64,000 nucleotides of DNA from an uncultured Verrucomicrobiota bacterium (GTDB lineage: Bacteria; Verrucomicrobiota; Kiritimatiellia; CAIVKH01): the NCBI GenBank assembly GCA_937996795.1, contig CALKUH010000070.1, positions 1 through 64,000 on the forward strand, read 5' to 3'. The notes under the pieces were generated by a model. It was not told the DNA's origin and did not search any database. It saw only the letters and a list, made by a program, of their open reading frames with translations. Below, piece by piece: positions 37,500 through 45,405 of this stretch; position 1 is the first letter of the stretch; the number at the start of each line of letters is the position of its first letter. The position numbers and the translations under genes are program-made.

Positions 37500-40304
37500 T
37501 CAGTTCGTGACCGACAGGCTGATGTAGGACCAGGGGCCTTGCGGAAGGTCCTGCGCGCGCATGCGGCCCTCGCCCCGGACGCGCGCGCCGAGATTCGACC
37601 ACGCGCCCATCAGGTTCGTCGCGGCGAGCACCTGGTAGTGGACGTCGGGCGCGGCGAACCACGCCGCGCGCACGGCCTGCGTGGAGGTCGACAGCGCGCC
37701 CCATTGGAGACGCGAGGTGCTGTCGTACGGATTCGTGCCGAAGCGTGCTTCCTCCTCATCCGAGTAACCGTCGCCGTCGCTGTCGCCGGACGGGCGCGCC
37801 ACCAGCAGCGCGTTGAGGTGCGAGTGGCCAAAGCCGTCGGGCCGCATCGTCAGCGTCGCCACCGGGCCGGGCGCGACGAAGGAGCCGGTGAGGTGGGTTC
37901 CATAGTCGTTCGTCTGTGAGCCGGGCACGGCGCTCGATGATACGGTTGCGGGCGAGCCGGTGCTGACGATCATGACCCGGTCGCTGCTGCCCGTGCGCTG
38001 GTCGTTGTAGAAGAATTGCAGGCGATAAGTTTCGCCCGCCACCAGGTTCGTGACCGTGAGGGTGGTGGTTCCTGACCCGCCGCCCAGGGTGAGCGTCCGG
38101 ATCAGTTCGTCGAACGCGGCATTGCCCGTGCCGGCCATCGTGCCGAGGCCCGCGTACACGCTGTTCGCGAAGCCGCTGCCGAGGTTGTAGGGAACAAACA
38201 CGCGGCCGTTTACATTCAGCGTATTGGTGCCGCCGTTGATCGCGAACACTGGCGTGCCGCCGATGAGGTTGCCCGCGCCCGTGGTGGGTTGCGCGGCGCC
38301 GCCGTTTTCCCAGGCGACGGAGAGGTCCGTCGGCGGAGGCGGCGGGCCGGTGACGAGGATCGCGTTGAAATGTGAATTGCCGAACCCGTTCGGGCGCAGA
38401 TTCAACGCGAGCGTGGCGCCCGGAGCGACAAACGACCCGATGACGTGCGTGCCGTAGTCGTCGAGCTGCGGGCCTGGCGTGGCGCTGGCCGGCAGGTTTG
38501 CGGAGGGATTCGTGTGCACGAGCATCACGCGGTCGCTCGACGTCGCGCGCTGGTCGTTGAAGAGCACCTGGATGCGGTAGGTCTCCCCCGAGACCAGGCC
38601 CGTGATCGGCACGTTGGTGACACCCGTGCCGCCGCCGTAGGTCATGGACCCGATCAGTTCGTCGAATTCCTCGTCGCCCGTGCTCACCATCGTGTTCGTA
38701 TAGACATTGGTGGCGAAGCCCATCCCGAGGTTGTAGGGCTCGAAGTATCGATCGCCGACCGTCACGGGCGCAGGCCCGCCGTTGCGCGCGAAGACCACGT
38801 TGCCGGTGATGAGGCTGTCCGGCCCGAGGGTGGCCTGCGCGACGCCGCCGTTCTCCCAGGTGATGGGTGCGAACGAACCGTTGACCGGCGGCGCGCCGGT
38901 GGACCCGCCCACCAGGTCGAGCCCCGTCCAGAAGCTGCCGTTGTCGCCGTACACGGTGCGCTGGGCCACCATGAGGCGGCGCAGATCGGTGAGCGTGGCG
39001 GCATACGCGGGATTGGTCGCGAGGTTCACCAGTTCGTGCGGGTCGGTGTTCAGGTCAAAGAGCTGCGTCGTGCGCGCGCCGGACACGCGGTACTCGATCA
39101 GCTTCATGCCGTCGTGGATCAGCGAGCGCATCAGCTCGATGTAGCCCTGGTAGGCCACCGAGCGGTGCGCCGCCAGCGTGCCCTCGATCAACGGCCGCAG
39201 CGAGAGGCCGTCCACCTGCCCGGTTGGCAAACTGGCCCCCGCGAAATCCGCGATGGTGGGGTAGAGGTCGTGCATGTACACGAGCGAGTCGCTGCGCCCG
39301 CCCGCGGGCACGCCCGGTCCCGCGACGATGAGCGGGACGCGCAGGGAATGCTCGTAGACGTTTTGCTTGCCGAGCAGGCCGTGCGCGCCGCGCGCGAGGC
39401 CGTGGTCGCTGGTGAACAGGACGAGCGTGTTGGTCGTCCAGCCGCGGTCCATCAGCGCCTGCATGATCTTCCCGACCTGGGCGTCCATCTGCCGGACCAT
39501 CCCGTGATAGATCGCGTTGTCGTTGTTGACCAGTTGCTGCACCAGCGGCCTCGGCATCAGCAGCTCGTCGCGGATGCCCATCACGCCGTGGTTGAACAAC
39601 GGCTGCGCCATGTAGTTGGTCGGCAGCGGCAGGACGGAGTTTGTTCCGCCGAGGTACGGCGCCTGCCACGAGGCCGGCACCTGGAAGGGGTCGTGCGGAG
39701 CGTTGAACGCAACGTAGAGGAAAAACCGGTTCGTCCCGTTGTACGTCTTGATGAAATTTGTCGCCGTGCCGCCGACGAGGTCGGTCGCGTGGACCCCCGG
39801 GCTGTTGCTGAAGGTGGACAGCGTACCGTTGGTCAGGTTGCGCGTCTGGAAGGCGCCGGTATAGCCGGCGGTCGAGAGAAACCCCGGCGTGATGTTGCGA
39901 CCCGCGGTGAACGAGCGCTGCAGGCCCGGGTTCTCATTGTGCCACTTGCCGGTGATGTAGGCGTGGTAGCCGGCGGCCTGCATCGTCTGGCCCAGCGTCA
40001 CGCGGTTCGTCAGGTTGTCTGCGGAGCGCCACAGGTGCTGTCCGTTAAACAGTTGAGCCCGGCTCGACACGCAGACCGCCGCATTGCGCGAGCCGTGATA
40101 CCGCGCGTTCGCGAACACAAACCCGTTGCTCGCGAGACTGTCCAGGTTCGGCGTCAGCAGCGAGGACGGCACGATCGCGTTGATGCTGTCCCACCGCTGG
40201 TCGTCCGACACGATCAACACAACATTCGGCGGCGACGCCCCGACGCGGCAAAGCGGCAGGGCGACCAGCAACAGGAGACACGTGAGCCACTTGTGCATAG
40301 TCAT
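37500..40304 (-). CDS. Secreted sulfatase with two tandem C-terminal modules
   Basis: Hydrolyses sulfate esters outside the cytoplasm. About 934 residues from MTMHKWL (40304; ATGs at 40316 and 40298 are also possible), with a signal peptide. The sulfatase domain (about 25-455) has VSDDQRWDS metal ligands and the formylglycine site CVSSR (Cys78), in which the usual Pro/Ala is Ser, then ITGKWH and the metal-binding SDHGLARGAHGLLGK. Two related modules of about 175 residues (480-655 and 662-835) each open with WENGGxAQ and contain PYNLGxGFA, SDRVM and DYGTH. A calcium motif GDSDGDGYSDEEEA and a terminal beta module follow. Expression is divergent from the next sulfatase. Confidence 0.9.
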   Translation of the reverse strand: MTMHKWLTCLLLLVALPLCRVGASPPNVVLIVSDDQRWDSINAIVPSSLLTPNLDSLASNGFVFANARYHGSRNAAVCVSSRAQLFNGQHLWRSADNLTNRVTLGQTMQAAGYHAYITGKWHNENPGLQRSFTAGRNITPGFLSTAGYTGAFQTRNLTNGTLSTFSNSPGVHATDLVGGTATNFIKTYNGTNRFFLYVAFNAPHDPFQVPASWQAPYLGGTNSVLPLPTNYMAQPLFNHGVMGIRDELLMPRPLVQQLVNNDNAIYHGMVRQMDAQVGKIMQALMDRGWTTNTLVLFTSDHGLARGAHGLLGKQNVYEHSLRVPLIVAGPGVPAGGRSDSLVYMHDLYPTIADFAGASLPTGQVDGLSLRPLIEGTLAAHRSVAYQGYIELMRSLIHDGMKLIEYRVSGARTTQLFDLNTDPHELVNLATNPAYAATLTDLRRLMVAQRTVYGDNGSFWTGLDLVGGSTGAPPVNGSFAPITWENGGVAQATLGPDSLITGNVVFARNGGPAPVTVGDRYFEPYNLGMGFATNVYTNTMVSTGDEEFDELIGSMTYGGGTGVTNVPITGLVSGETYRIQVLFNDQRATSSDRVMLVHTNPSANLPASATPGPQLDDYGTHVIGSFVAPGATLALNLRPNGFGNSHFNAILVTGPPPPPTDLSVAWENGGAAQPTTGAGNLIGGTPVFAINGGTNTLNVNGRVFVPYNLGSGFANSVYAGLGTMAGTGNAAFDELIRTLTLGGGSGTTTLTVTNLVAGETYRLQFFYNDQRTGSSDRVMIVSTGSPATVSSSAVPGSQTNDYGTHLTGSFVAPGPVATLTMRPDGFGHSHLNALLVARPSGDSDGDGYSDEEEARFGTNPYDSTSRLQWGALSTSTQAVRAAWFAAPDVHYQVLAATNLMGAWSNLGARVRGEGRMRAQDLPQGPWSYISLSVTN

Positions 40305-40500
40305 TAAACGGCGCATTTAAAATGCCCCAAACCGGGCCAAATTATTCCATAAAATTGAATGAACCAATCATAATTGCAATTAAATGCAATGCGGCGTGTA
40401 TTCAGGCGTTTGCATTCACGTACGGTGCGCCGTGCACTACGTTAAAAAACACCTGCCGATCACAGACCATTCAGCCGCAGGGCCAAACAAGGGTGCGCGC

Positions 40501-43050
40501 GTGCGATACTTTTTATGGATCATTCTTGCGGTGCTGTTGTGGGGGGTGCGGGCGGAGGCCACCAACCGGCCGAATGTCATCCTGATGATGGCGGATGACC
40601 TCGGGTGGGGGGATGTCTCTTTTAACAATGGCCAGTTCCAGACGCCCCATGTGGATCACCTGGCACGCAACGGGCTCCTGTTGCGGCGATTCTACTCCGG
40701 CGGCTCCGTGTGCTCCCCCACGCGCGGCAGTTGCCTGACCGGGCGCAACCCGCTGCGGCTCGGCATTCCCGACGCCAATGCCGGACGCATCGAGCCGGTG
40801 GAAACGCTGCTGCCGGAAGTCCTGTCCGCCGCGGGCTACCGCACCGGCCATTTCGGCAAATGGCACCTCGGCACCCTGACCACGCTGCGGCGCGACGCGA
40901 ACCGCGGGGCGGTGGGCAATACGAACGACTATTCGCCGCCCTGGTGGCACGGCTACGACGACGTATTTGTCACGGAATCCAAGGTTCCCACATGGCACCC
41001 GATGCGCAAGACTGTCAACGGCACGCCGCTGCCGACTTCGTTCAGCGACACCAACTACTACGGCACGAGCTATTGGATGGCGCCCACCAACAAAGCGGAC
41101 TGGCCGAGTGCGCCGGAGGGCTTCCGCGTGCCGGTGACGGACAACATGGCGGGCGATGATTCGCGCGTGATGATGGACCGCGTCATTCCCTTCATCCAAT
41201 CCGCCGTGGCCTCCAACGAGCCCTTCTTCGCCGTCGTCTGGTTCCACACCCCGCACAAGCCGCTGACCGACCCGGCGGAAGTCGCTGGTGTTGACTCGCT
41301 GACCGCCTATCGCGCCGCCGTGACGAACATGGATAACGAGGTCGGCCGCCTGCGCACGGAGCTGGCCGCGCTCGGCGTGCTCTCGAACACCATGATCTGG
41401 TTCTGCTCGGACAACGGACCCGAAACGGGCGTCGGTTCCGCGGGGCCGTTCCGCGACCGTAAACGCGCGCTCTACGAGGGCGGCGTCCGCGTGCCGGCCT
41501 TCCTGCACTGGCCCGCTCGCATTCCCACCGGACGCACCTCGCACTTCGCCGCCGTCACGAGCGACTACTATCCGACCGTCCTCGACTACCTCGGCACCAA
41601 CGTGCCCGGCCAGTTTCCGCTCGACGGCATTTCGCTGCGCGGCCTGATCGACTCCAACGAAACGGTCCGCGCGGCGGGCATCGGCTTCGAATACAACCTC
41701 CGCCAATCGTGGGTGACGCACCAATACAAACTCATCACCGTCAACAGCGGGTCCACCTACGAGCTCTACGATCTGCTCGCCGATCCCTACGAAAAAACGA
41801 ACCGCGCCAGCGCGCTGCCCGCCGTCCGCGACACGATGATCGCGGCACTGACCAACTGGCGCACCGCCGTGGCGAACGACCCCGCGCTGAATTCGCCGGC
41901 GCCGCCGGACCCGAATCTCGACACCGACGGAGACGGGCTTCCCGATCTCCACGAAACCGACACCGGCATCTACATCAGCCCCACCGACACCGGCTCCAAT
42001 CCGTTCCTCCCGGACACGGACAGCGACGGATGGAACGACGGGATCGAGGTGCGCGCCGGGAGCGACCCGAACAACCCGAACTTCCTGCCCGTCGCGGGAA
42101 ATTTCACCGAGCTGCGATTGACCGCGCAGTCCTACATCACCGTTTCGCTCAACGGCACGCTGGCCGACCCGATGACTTCCACCGGTGCGCTGGCGTGGGG
42201 CGCCGCGCAGACGAACGACCTCTTCGTTCGCCAGCGCCTGGATTCGGGGCAGCCCGAGCGTCGGGCCAACGCCTACCTTGCGTTTGATCTGGCCCCCGTG
42301 ACCGGCGCCGTGGTTTCCGCCGCGCGGCTGGAGATGCGCCAGTTTGATCGCGTCAACAGCCTGTCCAACGCATCCCCGCTGGAGGTGGCCCGCGTGGTCG
42401 CGCCGTGGGATCTGTCGGGGACGAATTATCCGCTCTTCGCGCAGGCGACCGCCGACGCGCGGGTGATCGGCACGAACGACCAGTTCGGCACGAACCAGTT
42501 CAGCGCCGGCACCTATACCGGATCGGTCTCGGACATCGTCAACACCTGGCTGGCGAATCCCGCGACGAACCACGGAGTCCAGCTGCGATTGACCAACCCG
42601 ACGACGACGGGCGCGGCGTTTATCATGCCCTCGGCCCCGACGAACGCACCGGCGCTCGTGATCACGCGTTACGTGCGCGACCTCGATGGCGACGGGTTGG
42701 GCGATGCGTGGGAGATTCTGCACTTCGGGTCCGTGACGAACCGCGACGGCACGCTCGACTACGACGGCGACGGCCTGTCCGATGCCGAGGAGGAAATCAC
42801 CGGCACCGCGCCCACCAACAGCGCCTCCGCGCTCGGCATCGCGCTCTCTGAATGGCTGCCCGACGGCCTGCGCATCCAGTTCTCGAGCGAATATGCGCGG
42901 CGCTACGCGGTGTTTGGATCGACGAATATCGCCGCGGGCTGGCAGCCGTTGTTCACCAACGTGGCGCCGACGCCGCCGAGCAACGCGGCCACGGTGCCCG
43001 GCACGAACGGCTTGTACTTCCTGCGCATTGGCGTTGAGATGGGGCCGTGA
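40501..43050 (+). CDS. Secreted sulfatase with calcium-motif and carbohydrate-type C-terminal modules
   Basis: 849 residues from GTG 40501, with signal peptide VRYFLWIILAVLLWGVRAEA (GTG read as Met). The sulfatase domain has MMADDLGWGD and the canonical formylglycine site CSPTR (Cys71), HFGKWHLG and SDNGPETG. After residue about 470 come calcium motifs (NLDTDGDGLPDLHETD, DTDSDGWNDGIEVRAGSD), a beta-sandwich-like module near residues 535-720 (ARLEMRQFDRV, VSDIVNTWLANPATNHG) and further DGDGLxD motifs, ending in a YAVFGSTNIAAGWQPL module common in secreted proteins of this bacterial group. Target polysaccharide is unknown. It is 22 bp upstream of the third sulfatase. Confidence 0.92.
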   Translation: MRYFLWIILAVLLWGVRAEATNRPNVILMMADDLGWGDVSFNNGQFQTPHVDHLARNGLLLRRFYSGGSVCSPTRGSCLTGRNPLRLGIPDANAGRIEPVETLLPEVLSAAGYRTGHFGKWHLGTLTTLRRDANRGAVGNTNDYSPPWWHGYDDVFVTESKVPTWHPMRKTVNGTPLPTSFSDTNYYGTSYWMAPTNKADWPSAPEGFRVPVTDNMAGDDSRVMMDRVIPFIQSAVASNEPFFAVVWFHTPHKPLTDPAEVAGVDSLTAYRAAVTNMDNEVGRLRTELAALGVLSNTMIWFCSDNGPETGVGSAGPFRDRKRALYEGGVRVPAFLHWPARIPTGRTSHFAAVTSDYYPTVLDYLGTNVPGQFPLDGISLRGLIDSNETVRAAGIGFEYNLRQSWVTHQYKLITVNSGSTYELYDLLADPYEKTNRASALPAVRDTMIAALTNWRTAVANDPALNSPAPPDPNLDTDGDGLPDLHETDTGIYISPTDTGSNPFLPDTDSDGWNDGIEVRAGSDPNNPNFLPVAGNFTELRLTAQSYITVSLNGTLADPMTSTGALAWGAAQTNDLFVRQRLDSGQPERRANAYLAFDLAPVTGAVVSAARLEMRQFDRVNSLSNASPLEVARVVAPWDLSGTNYPLFAQATADARVIGTNDQFGTNQFSAGTYTGSVSDIVNTWLANPATNHGVQLRLTNPTTTGAAFIMPSAPTNAPALVITRYVRDLDGDGLGDAWEILHFGSVTNRDGTLDYDGDGLSDAEEEITGTAPTNSASALGIALSEWLPDGLRIQFSSEYARRYAVFGSTNIAAGWQPLFTNVAPTPPSNAATVPGTNGLYFLRIGVEMGP

Positions 43051-43072
43051 CCGCATCCCTGCAAAGGAACGC

Positions 43073-44509
43073 ATGAAACGCCTGCTCGCCGTGACCGCCT
43101 TGCTCGCCAGTCCGCTCGTGTCTGCCGCGGAGCCCCTCCCGATGAAACCGAACATTGTCTATTTTATTTGCGACGACCTCGGCTACGGCGAGATCCAGGC
43201 GTTGAATCCCGCGCGCGGCATGATCGCGACGCCGCATGTGGACCGGCTCACGCGCGAGGGCATGGTCTTCACCGACGCCCATGGCGCCTCCGCCGTCTGC
43301 ACGCCGACGCGCTACGGCCTGATGACCGGTCGCTATCCGTGGCGCACACGCCTGCAACAGGGCGTGATGCAGGACGACGCGCGCTCGCTCATCGCAGCGG
43401 GTCGCCTGACCGTGCCGCAGTTGCTGCGCGACCAGGGCTACCACACCGCGGCGTTCGGCAAGTGGCATCTCGGGTTCACGTACGAAGGCGTGTCGGCGAA
43501 GGAATCCAACGTGGCCGTCGGCACGAAGGTGATCGACAGCCCCGTCACGCGCGGGTTCGACTACTACTACGGCTTCCATCATTCCGCCGCGATCAGCACG
43601 GTGGTGGAAAACGACCGCGTGGTGGACCGGTTCGAGCCGGTGCGCATGCTGCCCGAATTGACGACGCGCGCGACGGCCTACATCCGCGAGCGGGCCGGGC
43701 CGGCGAAAAACGGCCAGCCGTTTTTTCTCTATTTCCCCATCAACTCGCCGCACTCGCCCGTCGTCCCGAGCCCGCGCTTCAAGGGGAAGAGCGGGTTGAA
43801 TGAACACGCGGATTTTGTGATGGAAACGGATTGGGCCTTTGGCGAGGTGTTGAAGGCGCTGGAGGAAAGCGGCCTCGTGGACAACACGCTCGTGGTCTTC
43901 ACCAGCGACAACGGCACCAGCGCGCCCACGGCGGATGCAAAGGCGCTGGAGGCGCGTGGCCATTTCCCGAGCGGTCCGTTCCGCGGCTATAAATCGGATC
44001 TCTGGGATGGCGGGCACCGCGTGCCGTTCATCGTGCGATGGCCCGGCGTCGTCGCCGCGGGTTCGACGAACGATCAACTGGTGTGCCTCAACGATTTCAT
44101 GGCGACGCTTGCGGAGTTGTTCGGGATCACGCTGCCGCCGAACGCGGGCGAGGACAGCTTCAGCATCCTGCCGCTGCTGCGCGGCGGCCACACGCCGGTT
44201 CGGGAATCGGTCGTTCACCACTCCTTTTACGGTTTCTTCGCCATCCGCGACCGCGAATGTAAATATGTGGTGGCCGCCGGGTCGGGCGGCTGGACATTAA
44301 AGGAAGCCGATGCCGCGTCGCAGCAACAGCCGCCGGTCCAGTTGTACAACCTGCGCGAGGATGTCGGGGAGCAAATCAACCTGCAGGCGGAGCAGCCGGA
44401 GCGCGTGAAGGCGATGCACCGGCAGTTGCGCCAGCTCGTGGACGTCGGCCGCAGCACGCCCGGCCCTAAGCAGCCGAACGACGCGGCGATCAACCTGCGG
44501 AAGAAGTAG
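43073..44509 (+). CDS. Secreted arylsulfatase-type sulfatase
   Basis: 478 residues, signal peptide MKRLLAVTALLASPLVSAAE, one sulfatase domain and no extra modules. Formylglycine site CTPTR (Cys76), ICDDLGYGE and SDNGTS metal ligands, FGKWHLGF and RGYKSDLWDGGHRVPF. AAAGGAAC precedes the ATG. Very likely co-transcribed with the upstream sulfatase, so the pair may act in sequence on one substrate. Its last 20 bp overlap the convergent transglutaminase gene. No sulfatase-maturing enzyme is in the window. Confidence 0.94.
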   Translation: MKRLLAVTALLASPLVSAAEPLPMKPNIVYFICDDLGYGEIQALNPARGMIATPHVDRLTREGMVFTDAHGASAVCTPTRYGLMTGRYPWRTRLQQGVMQDDARSLIAAGRLTVPQLLRDQGYHTAAFGKWHLGFTYEGVSAKESNVAVGTKVIDSPVTRGFDYYYGFHHSAAISTVVENDRVVDRFEPVRMLPELTTRATAYIRERAGPAKNGQPFFLYFPINSPHSPVVPSPRFKGKSGLNEHADFVMETDWAFGEVLKALEESGLVDNTLVVFTSDNGTSAPTADAKALEARGHFPSGPFRGYKSDLWDGGHRVPFIVRWPGVVAAGSTNDQLVCLNDFMATLAELFGITLPPNAGEDSFSILPLLRGGHTPVRESVVHHSFYGFFAIRDRECKYVVAAGSGGWTLKEADAASQQQPPVQLYNLREDVGEQINLQAEQPERVKAMHRQLRQLVDVGRSTPGPKQPNDAAINLRKK

Positions 44510-45398
44510 CTTCTTCCGCGTTTTCCTCCACCGGCGCCACGTCCACCGCAACGGTGATGCTCTGGCCGCTGCCGCCGAGGATGACGCCTTTGACCGGCGT
44601 CACATCGCTGTAGTCGCGACCCCATGCGATGGTGATGTGCTGGTCGCTCACGAGGCATCCGTTGGTCGGGTCCACATCGATCCAGCCCCACCCCGGCGCA
44701 TACACCGAGACCCAGCAGTGCGACGCATCCGCGCCGACGAGCCGCGGTTTTCCCGGCGGCGGCAGCGTGCGCAGGTAGCCGCTGACGTAGCGCGCGGCGA
44801 GCCCGAGCGAGCGCAGGGCCGCGATCATCACATGCGAAAAATCCTGGCACACGCCGCGCCGGTCGCGCAGCACGTCCTCGATCGGTGTATTGAGCTGGGT
44901 CGCCGCGGTGTCGTAGGTGAAGGTCTCCTTGAAGCGCGCGGCGAAGGACGCCAGCGCCGCGGGCAGCGGCGCGCCCGCCGCAAAATCCGGTGCCGCCAAC
45001 GCGCGGAAGCCCGCGCTGCGCCGCACGAAGGGCGAGTCGTAGACGAATTGCAGCGCGTCGAGCGTGTCGGCCTTCAGGTGTTCGCGCACCGCGCCGACCG
45101 CGGCCTCCCATGCGGGGCCTTCGTTGAGCGGCGGATGCGCGGGCGCGGCGCGTTCCACCTCGAGCACCGATTCGACGCGCAGGTCCTCATGCGGCTCGCT
45201 GAAGCAGCATTGGATCTGCGTGTTGCCGAACGCGTCGGTCCACGCCACGCGCGCGTGCGGCTCGGGCTGGATGCGCAGCGTGTGACGCAGCACGCGCTGG
45301 TGTTCCGTGTCGCGCGGCGTGAGGCCGATTTGGTTCAGCGAGACGAGCGCGGGTTCCGCGTAGCGGTAGTGGGTCAGGTGCTGGACGTGGTAGCGCAT
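44490..45398 (-). CDS. Transglutaminase-like cysteine protease-fold protein
   Basis: 302 residues, no signal peptide. An N-terminal beta domain typical of bacterial transglutaminase-like proteins (MRYHVQHLTHYRYAEPALVSLNQIGLTPR) precedes the catalytic core: Cys in RGVCQDFSHVMIAALRSLG, His in DASHCWVSVYAP and Asp in WIDVDPTNG. It is the last gene of a leftward three-gene unit. Related proteins are paired with ATP-grasp and alpha-E partners in many bacteria and are predicted to make or trim amide-linked peptides; the chemistry here is unproven. Confidence 0.88.
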   Translation of the reverse strand: MRYHVQHLTHYRYAEPALVSLNQIGLTPRDTEHQRVLRHTLRIQPEPHARVAWTDAFGNTQIQCCFSEPHEDLRVESVLEVERAAPAHPPLNEGPAWEAAVGAVREHLKADTLDALQFVYDSPFVRRSAGFRALAAPDFAAGAPLPAALASFAARFKETFTYDTAATQLNTPIEDVLRDRRGVCQDFSHVMIAALRSLGLAARYVSGYLRTLPPPGKPRLVGADASHCWVSVYAPGWGWIDVDPTNGCLVSDQHITIAWGRDYSDVTPVKGVILGGSGQSITVAVDVAPVEENAEEATSSAG

Positions 45399-45405
45399 GG
45401 CGGCC

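Noticed and set aside
40384..40500. N-terminal extension of sulfatase 2 from the ATG at 40384
   Set aside because: The 39 extra residues are Cys/His-rich with no signal-peptide pattern and lie in the AT-rich divergent promoter region; GTG 40501 opens a clean signal peptide.
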